A stretch of DNA of 64,000 nucleotides from Cloeon dipterum. Lineage: Eukaryota; Arthropoda; Insecta; Ephemeroptera; Baetidae. Positions 1 through 10,692 of the stretch are shown here, piece after piece (position 1 is the stretch's first letter; each line of letters opens with the position of its first letter). Location: NCBI RefSeq assembly GCF_949628265.1, contig NC_088786.1:25317681-25381680 (forward strand). Direction: 5' to 3'. Position numbers and translations under genes: made by a program. The notes beneath the pieces are model-generated. The model was not told the DNA's origin. It ran no database searches and worked only from the letters and a program-made list of their open reading frames with translations.

Positions 1-180
1 CACTAACCGGGCCGATTTATTCGATAGACACCGACATTTGTGTGAATTATTAAGGTTTCCAGCTGGTCAAAATAACCCTAGTTGGAAACCCGGCTCTTAT
101 ATCAACGTGGGTCCTCGGTGCGATTTAACATCGACCAGCAAGGAAACACCCAAACAAAATCTTCCAGGACCTTAGATACA

Positions 181-677
181 ATGGCTGAGTCGTAAGCATG
201 GCTGCAAGAGTTTTAACGTTCAACCTTAAAATATTTTCTTTGATTTTTAGGGAGGATTTTAACGGAATTATTGCTCCGGACACATTTATGGAGACTTTGC
301 TGAAATATGGACTGTACATAGGCGCAGTGTTTCAATTATTCTGCATAGCAGCTATTATTGTCATTCCTGAAAAATATTTGGACACATCCAAAGTAAGACC
401 CTGATTAAGAATGTTTGTGTGCTGTATTGATTTTCAATCCCCATTTCCAACGCTGTGTAATCTTGAAGGTTATTAACCCTCCCAAGCTGCTAGTAATATG
501 TAATTTGATTAAACCATACTTTGCTTTGATTAATTACATAAAAACTCTGTTTATTCATTTCCAATTTTGCAGGATGAAGGTACAGATGAAGATTCTAACC
601 ACAGCAGTCCTCACAACACACCCAGACGGCCGCATGGTCATCATCGGAGAAAAGGCGACAAGAAGAAAAGACGATGA
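181..677 (+). CDS. MANBAL-like small membrane protein (UPF0239 family)
   Basis: Three exons, 181-191, 251-392 and 573-677, join in frame to an 85-residue protein, the size usual for the family. An acidic N-terminus is followed by a conserved stretch (TFMETLLKYGLYIGAVFQLF) and one transmembrane segment at about residues 24-44. The tail is rich in Ser, His, Arg and Lys and ends KKKRR, as in human MANBAL. All junctions have GT..AG ends, and the first exon holds only three codons plus two bases. The family has no well-established biochemical function; a single-pass membrane protein is all the sequence supports. A canonical AATAAA lies about 300 nt past the stop. The assignment rests on similarity along the whole length and is fairly secure; the start is the first ATG before a good donor. 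Confidence 0.85.
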
Positions 678-975
678 AATGATGAGCTTAACGGGCTAAA
701 GATTTTCATAAAATATTGCTTCAAGAATGCTGTGGAAAATGTAATGTATGGCAGCTTGTCCTAAATGATAATTATTTACAATTATTTATGCACTGATGTA
801 TGGATCAGACAACAGTCTGAATGTAAAATGCGATACTACCGCCTGAATCGGCAAACGTAAGCTGTTGGAAATTGACTACATTGTTAGCTTTCCATAGTTA
901 AGTATTACACTACTAGTCATTCATATTTTAAATGAAAAGAAATGTTCAATTTTAATTGAATCCAAATGAGTCAAC

Positions 976-981
976 AATAAA
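976..981 (+). terminator. AATAAA polyadenylation signal of the MANBAL-like gene
   Basis: Canonical AATAAA about 300 nt after the stop codon of the upstream gene and the first such hexamer in the region. A reverse-strand hexamer (TTTATT at 1045-1050) sits just beyond and could serve the convergent FAM120-like gene. Confidence 0.5.
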
Positions 982-2759
982 GGAAATGCATGATATGGTG
1001 GAAATGATTGAGATTTTAATTCAAAATTGATTTAATTTTGTTTCTTTATTTGGTTTATCTGCACAACTATCCAACTGCAAAAATTACCACTCCATTGCAG
1101 ATCTCAAATAAACAACCAAAAAACAGTTCAAGGTTCAGATATCCAAGATGTCCTTCTGATATCGAAACGGCAGTGAAGACAATCTTGTGGAGTGAAATAA
1201 TGCCAACCGTTTTCAGTTTGTGTTTTGTCTGCCCTTAAATCCAACATCAAAAGCACATTATCCATGCTGTATTACTCATTATATTCAAGACATTTCGTAT
1301 TCTTAAGAAGTGAGATAATAATTGTTTTAGCAATACACGGGGCAGAGTAAACTAAATTGGCGTAATTTGTCGCATAAAAACTTAAACCGAGTATTGTGTT
1401 CTTCTATTTGTATAGTACAGATAGTCCTCTCCCTTTTAGCGTTGAAAAGGGCAGGGAAGCTTTTGACCAAGGGTCCACTGTGATAAGAGCAACAACAGAA
1501 AGCAACAGTCAGATGAGCTACACATATTAACCTATAATGCCTATTTTTATTAGACTGCAAATTTTCTCCATTTAACGATAAATACTTTCGCTGCTACAAA
1601 ACATTATCCTGATCGTGTGCTAGTTTCACATTAACAAATACAGTAAATTTCTCCAAAGGAGATCTTCATTTGGGAAAGATAAACAATACTTTTAATGCTA
1701 ATTGGCACGGGACAGCCATTGCTCGTTAAGAGCATTCAATTTATCAATTCTTATGTGATAGCTTTCCATGTTTCATCAGAACCAAGCTTACTACTAGTGT
1801 AATTATGAGGCGCGACTTCTGCCTCCACCGGAATGCAGGGCCTCAAAAACTGCAAAGGTTATTTTATTAGTTTACATGGTTGCATCATACGACACAGTTT
1901 TGTGACAGTGTGAAGGTAGATTCTCATTTCTTAATTCTAGATTCAAACAAAGCATCAATGATTTAATCAGTGGACCCTGGCAGCGTGAAAAGCTTTTATG
2001 TATTTCGTTCTCTGTTCGGAGCACTGGACAAGTTTGCGGAGCTGTGTACAGCTCCTCTTGAAAAAATTAATGTATACCAAGCAAAAACCGTTTCAGCAAC
2101 AGAGAAGTATAGAATTAACTACTGAAATATTACTTTACTTCAACTAAAAATTTAAAAAAGACAAATAACTGAAAAATAAGAAAATTGCGCAGAAATTAGA
2201 ATTAATCAGCAACTGCATAATAAATAATTGGTGGCGACTAAGTGAATCCTGCGGTGCTCGCACTGCAGGACAATGTCCAGGCATTTTAGTGACATTAGAT
2301 TCAGTGTTGTGGTTCGATGGCCGATTGAGCCAAATTTTAGACTGTGATTTGGTAGTGAGTGGGCCTTGTAGTGGTCGTTGACAAGGTTTTGAACAGCCAC
2401 TTGCCATTTGTTGGTAGAAACAGCAGCATGTAAAAAAATACCGAAGTTTCAGCCTAAGTGGTTAGGCACCGTCCGGCTGGCTCAAAGTATTCAATGCAAA
2501 GAAATCTACGCAGCGTGCCTAACAAGAGTTTTGTTTGTGTCAAAATATCTTCGATTTTATCACAAGAGTCATCACAATTTCTTTTGGATTGAACACTCAC
2601 AACCATTCCTACCTGTTGGCATCATCGGTGGCGAACTCGAGATAAAAATCCCGAAAATCGCTCTTTAGTATAACAAAATAACAAACATAGAAAAATATCA
2701 GTTGAGCAGGCCTTGTGGCCCACATTTTAAGTCTTAGTTAAGCGTGTCAGCAGACCAAC
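982..2759. other. Gap between convergent genes; probable FAM120-like 3' UTR
   Basis: No convincing coding exon on either strand. Short open frames here lack codon structure and family similarity. The reverse-strand gene stops at 2760, so much of this stretch may be its 3' UTR; TTTATT hexamers (AATAAA on the minus strand) occur at several places including 1045-1050. I see nothing else recognisable. Confidence 0.4.
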
Positions 2760-5700
2760 TCACTGGCAAGACGGCTCTTGCAGACTAGCAGTCTTCTCCT
2801 CGGGGTGTCCGTTCGGCTGCGATCCCGATTCAGTCTTAAGCGCGCTGGCCGACTTTGATTCCGGACCGACTTTGCCACCCTTGCTGATGGTCCTGAAATG
2901 TTCCGCTAAACAGTTTAGGCTGCACAGTATTTTTTAGTGGAGGACCTTACCCATTTGGGGTTAGTTTCTTAGTCGCACGACCGCGACGGCCGTTCTGCAC
3001 AGCTCCGCGACCTCGGACGGCCAGTCGGACCGATTTTGGATCACCGCGTGCGTTGTAGTTCTGATACAAATTTGGCATTCCAGAGTTCATGTAACCTTTT
3101 CCACCAGCCTAAAAATCAAACAAATGTAATGATAAATTAATTCGCCTGTTTGTGTGGACTTCTTGCCCATATGAAGAAACCATTTTAATAACATAATTAT
3201 ATTAAGCGTTATTGGCTATAAAAAGATATTGCTGTCCAAAACTTATGATCATTTTAAAGTATGTATAGGATACCTCTGCTTACCAAAAAAAAAATTAAGA
3301 TAATTAAAGCTAGATTTTTTACATTGTAGAGCATTATTGCAAAGGAAATCATCAAAAAGCGTTAGTGTAGATTTATAATTAAGGGAGTTAAAATTATTTA
3401 TGCTCCTGATCTTTTTAAATATTTGTTGAGCTTATATCGCTTAAGATGATGTGCAAATTAAAATCAAATTTTAATAATAGCATGTCCCCTTAAGTCTGTG
3501 TTTTACTGACAAACATTCATTTGTAAGCAAATCACAATAATTAATGACTTTCATAACTGCGTGTCCTGCAAACTGGTAACAATAATTTATACCGATTAAT
3601 TAACCAGCGATATTCGTACAAGATAAATTTTTATTCGTTAACTAAATCATTTAAATTTGAAATCAAACCACTATTAAAAAATCAATAAAAATGAGCCATA
3701 CTTGCTGGAAAGGAACATTCCTGTTGGGTTGGGAGCGTCCGTTGGCGGAACTGCCGTAATTGTCTCCCCACTGTCCAACCACGATCCCCGCAACCCGGAG
3801 ACGTCCTCCTTCAGCAACCATGTTTCGGCCCCGGGCGCCACCACCCCTGCCGTTGTGCGGAAACACTGGCATGAGCGGGGTGGGCATGAGATTGACCGGT
3901 GGAGGCACTCGCAGCGGCAGTGGCATCGGTTGCGGGGGTGGAACCCTGGCAAAGTGAGGGCTAATGCCCTCCAAGATGGCCTCCTTCATGCGTTCAATTT
4001 TGAGCACGTCATCCATACGGTGATCACATAATTCCTGGGGTTTTAAAAATTCACGTAATCCGCAAAAGTTCAGAAGTTTTTCTAATTACAGGGAGTCCCC
4101 TGACGTTCTCAGCTTTCAACAGTTTATATTGAAACAGTTTGCCATCAAAATAAAGCCATGGGCAGCACATCAGCCACGGAATGGGTGCTCCGCAGGCGTC
4201 ATTGGCCAGCAGGGCATTTTCAATGCCATTCATCACCAGTGCAGCCAATTGGACACCTCGCACATTCAGTCTAGGTAACTGAAACAGAGAAAGCATACCA
4301 TGTGAAGGTCTGCCCTGCTGAGGGGAAAATAGTAAATTGTTTCAAAAGCATGTGCATCTAGTGGCAGTTCACCAAGAGACGCAAATTAACTTTTGAGTTT
4401 TATTTTGCACCCGTGTGCAGAAGAACTAAACCACAAAGGTTAGCCTCTGAATAAAAGGTGCCAGAATTGTTATGCAGGACAAATTACTTGGAGATCTTGC
4501 AGGAAATTAGCGTTTATCAGTTCAGGGGAGAAAGCCTGTGCAATCAGTGCGTCTAATTCCTGCTTTCTTAGGATGGGTTGATCCGTGTGTGACATGATGT
4601 ATCTGGGGAAAAAACAGTAGAGTTGATATGAATTCCTTATGCAAAATAACATACCTGATGACACAAGCAAATAGCAGCATTGGTTGGGGCACATAATGAG
4701 GATTGAGAATCATAGTTGTGTCAGATCTCATGCACGATAAAAAAGCTCTCAGTCGTCTTCGTTTGTCGTCAACAGTGGAGCTGCAATAGTCAAACACGTT
4801 TACAACTGAAAAATTGAGTGCAAAATTATTCCAGACGTACCCAAACCAAAGACGCTGGACAGTTGGCACTCCCCAACCAACTCTCTCAGGCTTGACTCTG
4901 TCAACTCGGGATGAATCCTTCAGCCACACAATTTCTTGAACGGCAATCGAGTCCAGGTTAATGTGAGCAATTTGAGTTGCCTTGTCTTTGGCTGCCTTGT
5001 GACTTTGCAGGAAACTCAGGTGATGCAGATTGAACAAAATTCCGTAAACCTTAGAAAGAGCTCAGCGTTAAATTTGACATACTGAGGTGTCAGGGGTGTT
5101 TCATACCATTTGTCGCACAGGTCGGAAGAACAGATGGGCCAATGGCAATTCTGTTTCATCTTCAAGAACAGCTGACAGTCTAATTTGTCCCAGGCTCAGG
5201 ATTTGGTGGATTTGCGGCGCCATCATGCCTTTTGAGTGTCTCTCACTGGCTGTGCGCAATACCTCGGCAGAAACCAAGCCTGCCAGGTTGAGCTCAGCAT
5301 CGTGGCTTGCCGGATTGGGTGATGGAGCACTGCTTGTGCTGCTGGAACTTGAAGAGCTGAGTTGCAGACTTGCAAGTCCATTGGTTACTGTAACTGAATT
5401 TAAATTTCATAGGTCTGGGAACGTAGTAAATTAGTAAAATCCTCACTTTCGTTGGAACAGTCTTCTGTGCTAGGAGGGTCAACTTTAATAGAGGGTGTTG
5501 GTTGAAGGGCCTCAAGGGAATCAGCAGCGTCAGATGCGAATTTCAAGGCTTGGGGCTCAGACTGAGAAGGCTTTTTATCATTTTCAGACTTTGACTTGGT
5601 CCTGCTTTTGCCATTGCGCCCTGAAATTTTTAATTTGAATCAAAGTACAGAACAGGGAAAACGACAAACCTCTGGCACCGCTCTTATAGCTGAGGAATCC

Positions 5701-6960
5701 TTCCTTCGTACCATTCATGTAATATTTGAATGCAGCTTGAAGTTTGCTCCTTAAGTGAGAGGAGCCTGAGCCAGGAAAAACTTGTGCAACGATTTCATCA
5801 ACATCGTCCATGGCAGATCCCAGTCCTTTCACAAATGAAGCAACAGCTTTCACAAGAACATCAGATGGGATCTGCAGAAAATAGACTTTTCAGCAAATGA
5901 GCCTCAGAGAGCAAGTGATTTGAACCTTTCCAGTTTGGTGCCCAGGGCAAATTTTTCTGTGAAACGGGTCAAGACTTTCCTCAGAGATCAGGTGGTTGCC
6001 CAAAAGAGCAGCAACTGCAGGCAGCTTATTGTTTGACAACTCCAGCGCTTCAGCAACTTTGCCCATCAAGTATTCTTTTGTTTCAAGAGCACCCTGCGAA
6101 AATAGACCATCAATGGTAGTTGCTGATGTCGTTTAATGCTTACTTTGTAAGTGAGCTTGAGCTGCTGTGACGAAAAATACCTTGGAGGATCAAATGCTGC
6201 ATATTCTGGGTCCTCGACTAGCAAGCCATTGTAGTTATTTTCTCTGCAGAAGGCAATCACCTCCTGTCTGTGGTCGTACATGCTACACATCTGAAACAAA
6301 AATGTAGCCCATTACCAAGGACATTCTTTGATGTGAAATCTGCAAAAATACCACAGAGACATTGAGATGCCTCAGAGCCATCCTGAGGCATGTGCGGAGA
6401 CACTCAGGAGCAATCCACCAAACCTTTGGTGGAGGAGTGCCTTTAGAGGCAAGATGACGAAGAATAGACGTCGCCCTGTGGCGTACGCTCTGCTGTGCTT
6501 GTTGCCACTGCTCGGCTCTATCAGGCTCCAAGCACCCATTGAAAAATACGACAAGCTCTATGCCATGTGCTTGCATATTTTGAATCAAAGTGGACAAGAA
6601 TTGCACCATTCTGTTCCACTGTCCACCACTGGCCCAGTCTGAAAAACAGAAATTTTTTCTATTTTTTCAAATTATTGCTAAAGCAATTCAATTATTATTT
6701 TACGGTGACGATTAATAAATTTATGATTGAATTTGATATCGCATGTGCTGAAATAAAGAAGAGTTTAAGCATTACAAATTACCTGAGAAGTATCCTCCAT
6801 AAAGTCTGTCGAGACAACATTCTGCATCCAGAACAAGACGAAGTCTCCGTCCAAGCGGCTGTGGTTTTCTGTTCCTTGCTGCAATTTTCAGCAGGTCTAT
6901 GGACACGCAGCCGCCCGGGGCGTAGGACTGGATAAAAGTCTGCAAATCTTGAATCCCCAT
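2760..6960 (-). CDS. FAM120A-like protein (constitutive coactivator of PPAR-gamma-like)
   Basis: Fourteen exons on the minus strand: 6783-6960, 6352-6638, 6144-6290, 5926-6093, 5670-5871, 5447-5620, 5107-5393, 4841-5049, 4655-4780, 4488-4602, 4090-4278, 3702-4034, 2951-3108 and 2760-2892. They give about 901 residues against 1118 in human FAM120A. The first 200 residues form the XPG/PIN-like nuclease fold (MGIQDLQTFI; LDAECCLDRLYGG; GTPPPKVWW), where the family usually lacks a full nuclease active site. The central and C-terminal blocks GMMAPQIHQIL, LFFRPVRQM and LLANDACGAPIPW also match FAM120. The tail has Arg-Gly-rich patches suited to RNA binding, the known role of the family. ATG 6960 follows a splice acceptor at 6991-6992, so there is an untranslated leader exon, probably ending near 7220 (donor GTGAGT). 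Confidence 0.92.
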
Positions 6961-6990
6961 CGTATAAAGAGATTTAAATTTACAATGGTC

Positions 6991-8013
6991 CTGAAACATA
7001 CATGATTTATCTTTAAAACGATGACAAAAAACTTGACATTAAATCTTAAAATACTGTCAAATATTTAAATGAATTACAAAATCACATGGCGAATTAAGTA
7101 TATCACGAAGCAAATGGACGGCGCACCCGGTCTCATCAATTTGCGTGTATCTAACGAGAAAGAAGTCGTAGTCTCGTTTCAAATTGATAAAAAGGATTAT
7201 CTGTAACTAGGGTACTCACCGAAAAAGGTTAGGCAGTGAACATAGCAGAGTATGAGTTCGAAAAAAAGGTCAATTTTTGGCCATGGTGGTCGGTCACTTA
7301 TCGGTCTAGACAGTCCACACCTCCACTCTAAAGTTGTTAGTTCCGTTGTCTGCCCCCAGGAGTCACCCAAGTGCGCTCTCTTCTTCAGAATCCACGCCCT
7401 TACAGCTGTTGTTGTGATTGGCCTTCTTTTTAGGACACAAGCCTGCACGAAAATCAAATCCTCGAAGAAGTGTCACCTGAATCAACATCTGGATTTGTAT
7501 TTTTGCAAGTTATTATAATTCTAAATAACATTCGACGACACAGAATCTTCAAGCATAGGTTAGCCTATAGAAATAACTCGACATTTCATTTCTTATGATA
7601 ACATCCCATAGAAAGTTCGAACATAGCATAATAATTATGTACATATTGCAGCAGATAGAATAATAATTATATAAAAATGTTGTTCAAATTTTTGTTCCTT
7701 GAAAGTAGTAAGGGATTTTGTACAAGAAATCACTTTGTTTCAGTCTCCTTTCCTTGCTTCAGGCACTTATTTATCCAATAAACTGACTTAATATTGAGAG
7801 ATATACTATTGTAGATACTAACAACGGCACCAAACCAAATTTAAAATCACATTTCCCTAAAGCCTCGCCAGTATTATATAACTGTATATTCCAAGAGAAT
7901 TACTGAAAAATAAGCTATAATTACACTTAAGGCTATCAACGAGTGATAATGATATTTTTGTATCATTACAAATTATTAAAAATTTTCTTTTATTTTCAGG
8001 AGTGGGTTAAAAA
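6991..8013. promoter_or_regulatory. Intergenic region between divergent FAM120-like and sorting nexin genes
   Basis: About 1 kb between the start codons of two divergent genes. On the minus strand a GTGAGT donor at 7219-7214 suggests that the leader exon of the FAM120-like gene ends at 7220. On the plus strand the sorting nexin ATG lies 14 nt behind an acceptor (AG 7998-7999), so that gene also has an upstream leader, not located. No coding exon is seen. The core promoters should lie around 7250-7500. Confidence 0.5.
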
Positions 8014-9844
8014 ATGGAGAGCCCTCCAGGTGCTGTGATTGAAGTGTCCACAGAATGCAAAGGTGTTGCTCGGCGAGATGAGAGCCGAGACTTTGATGAT
8101 CCATTTTCCACTTGCAGTGCCTCTTTCGAGGGATCGGTTGTAAGTTATATAAAGCGGTACATGCACGTCACAAAATAAAACAAAATAATTTTCACCTAGG
8201 CTGCGTCGCCTTCCATCGAAAGTTTCTCGACACTGCAAGACCAAGATGATGTTGCTGATCTTCAGTATGATGGAAGAGAGTTGCAGATTCGAGTAGATAA
8301 TCCCCAAAAGCTCCTCAGCACACTTGAAACTTATATAACATTTAGAGTTACTACGAAGGTAAATTGTCAACAGTATTTTTCATTTGGCACTGCTATTAAG
8401 TCTCTTTTCCACAGACGTCACGGTCAGATTTTGAAGAGACTGAGTATGTTGTCCGCAGAAGATTTAATGACTTTCTGTGGCTTCGTGAGAAGCTTGTTCA
8501 AAATCATCCTAACAATCTTATTCCGGTAGTTGCAAGATTGTCCTAATATATTTTGTATTACTATAGTTAATTTATGTAAATAGCCACTGCCAGAGAAACA
8601 CACTCTCATGGGTCAGCTGGACAGATATTCCAAAGAGTTTATTCTTCACCGCATGGCTATGCTCCACAAGTTCATGAATCGATTGGCTGATCACCCATTC
8701 CTCAGCTTTGATGCAAACTTTAAAGGTTTTATCACTGCAAAACCCTCAGTTAGTACCATGCAAATTTAAAGACAAGTTTTCCTCTTTATTAAAAAAAATT
8801 GCTTCAGGACTTTACAGTTTTGAGGAAGAGCAAACAAGGTCTGATAAGCAGATGGACTGATTCTATTCAAAACATATCCGGGATCTATCTCGCAAAAGGA
8901 CGACCTCATGATTTTGATCTGATGCTGAATTACTCGCAGAGCCTCACTGATAAACTAACAAGCATTGAGAAGATAAGTCACCGAATCAACAAGGAACAAC
9001 AAGGTGCGCACTTCAAACAAAAAAGTTGAAGCGATTGTGTGCTGAAACATTGTTTATCTAGAACATTTGGGTGAACTGCAGCAGCTGCACCCGGTTTTTA
9101 ACCTCTGGTCATCAGTGGAGCCTGAGCTTGGGAATCTCCTGGCCACAATAGGCCAGGCATTTGAGTCAATATCCACAGAGGAGCAAACCTTGGTCAATGA
9201 GTTCCCTCACATAACCAGTCAGCCCCTGAAAGAGTTTCTGCTTTACATTGATGCTGTGAAAGAGTCATTAGAGAGGCGAGACGCCTCACAGATTGAGTAT
9301 GAACTGGTTCTAGAGGAACTAGGAAAGAAGCGTGCTGAAAAAGAGCAGGTAGTTCAAATGCTGGGTGTTTTAATTTAAAAATATTACATTGTGTCGTTTA
9401 GCTCCAGAGCGAACTTGGTCAAAATCAGGAGACCAATAGTCAGAGTTACGCATTTTGGAAAAGTCCAGAAAACAAGGAAGAGCGGTTGCAAAAGTTGAGT
9501 GCAAGCATTGGAGATCTTATTAAGCTAGCCGAGGTTTGATATTATTTTAAATCTAATTTTCTTTTCTGATAAATTTTGAATCAAAGGAGAAGCAAGATCA
9601 AACTGAGTGTGCCAATGAGACTCTTCGATCGGATTTTGAAAGGTGGCACTTGGAAAAAAGAAGAGACCTGAAGCAGCTCTTCTTGAGTATGGCTGATGCA
9701 CAAATAAAATTCCATGAGAAGGTACAATGTTGTACTTAAAATCAGACTGTGAAAAATTTTGCTCGTATTTTTTTGCAGTCCCTTGCGGCCTGGGAGCAAG
9801 TCCTTCAAGACGTCAATAAAGAAGGTCGTCAGCAGACAAACTGA
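8014..9844 (+). CDS. Sorting nexin of the SNX7/SNX30 type (PX-BAR)
   Basis: Nine exons: 8014-8139, 8200-8358, 8415-8525, 8584-8748, 8808-9003, 9062-9348, 9402-9533, 9587-9721 and 9779-9844. They give 458 residues, close to SNX30. An acidic N-terminus (DFDDPFS) leads into a PX domain at about residues 70-190 with the phosphoinositide-binding core YVVRRRFNDFLWLREKL and the PLPEKH loop. The helical rest, with HHDRF-like heptads and long charged helices, fits the BAR dimerisation domain. These proteins sit on endosomes and tubulate membranes in cargo recycling. All splice junctions keep frame. SNX7 and SNX30 are close relatives, so I do not choose between them. Confidence 0.88.
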
Positions 9845-10539
9845 TGAAAAAGCAGACTGATACCCTGCCTTGTTAAAACTGATTCCCATAATGTGATCTC
9901 TGTTAATTTGTGCTTACAATTTTAGTACAGCATTTGAGTTACATGTCTAAATATTCAAAATAATATGAAGCACACACACACCATGCTCCAATAATAATTA
10001 TATATAAAATTGTATATTAAATAATTAAAATGTTTCGAGTAAATTATTGTATCGTGTTAATATAATAATTGAAGAATAATTAATGTTGTTGCCTCTGGGT
10101 AATTTGATTGATTGAAAATATACTGCGTAGAGCAATTTGCCTTTTTTAATTTTGCGACGTCATTGTCATAATCCCTATTAGATTTCTACTGTTTTACCGT
10201 TTTATAATTACGATAATTACTGAAACTGATATCTGAAACTATAAAATGACTGCTTCAAATTTAAATATTTTAAGAGAATAAAAAAACTAATAAAAAAATA
10301 ACTTATCTAAATCTGTAATAGAAGCCATAAAATTGAGCAGATCCCGATCGAGTATCACTACTATATTTCAAGGTTAAAAGTCAAATCGCGTATTAATTTT
10401 TGTAATTTTGACGCGTGTCAGCAAGGATTTGTGTGAATTCAATGGTATTACGTTTACCGCGCTTAAAGGAAGCCAATACAAAATCATATTGGTGCAGCTG
10501 GCTGCCAGATAGCATTCGTTGATTGGTTCAATTTTTCTG
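9845..10539. other. AT-rich gap between the sorting nexin and Gp93
   Basis: Strongly AT-rich without coding signal. It holds the 3' end of the sorting nexin gene, though no canonical AATAAA stands out near its stop. The last 100 bases are the upstream promoter of Gp93 and carry CCAAT boxes at 10473-10477 and, inverted, at 10488-10492 and 10522-10526. Confidence 0.4.
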
Positions 10540-10558
10540 CGTGGTCCAACGTCATTGG
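10540..10558 (-). promoter_or_regulatory. Exact ER-stress response element (ERSE), inverted
   Basis: The plus strand reads CGTGG, nine bases, ATTGG, the exact reverse complement of the ERSE consensus CCAAT-N9-CCACG, bound by NF-Y with ATF6 or XBP1 in animals. It lies about 135 bp before the Gp93 start codon. The ATTGG is followed by TGCACG, one base away from an ERSE-II (ATTGG-N-CCACG), so the two sites overlap. GRP94 genes are classic ERSE-controlled targets of the unfolded protein response, which makes the position meaningful. Confidence 0.8.
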
Positions 10559-10692
10559 TGCACGTAGTCCCTTTAAACTTTGCTCACGCTAAGCAAAGTT
10601 TGGAGGCGAGGCGCCGCACCGTCCGTCAGCAGTCTTTCAGCAGCGGTTTAGAGAGAATTGTCCTGTCAAGAGTAAACTCGGGATCAGCTAGA

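Noticed and set aside
1327-2668. Short open frames between MANBAL-like and FAM120-like genes
   Set aside because: No splice-linked partners, no codon bias, no recognised domain; probably 3' UTR.
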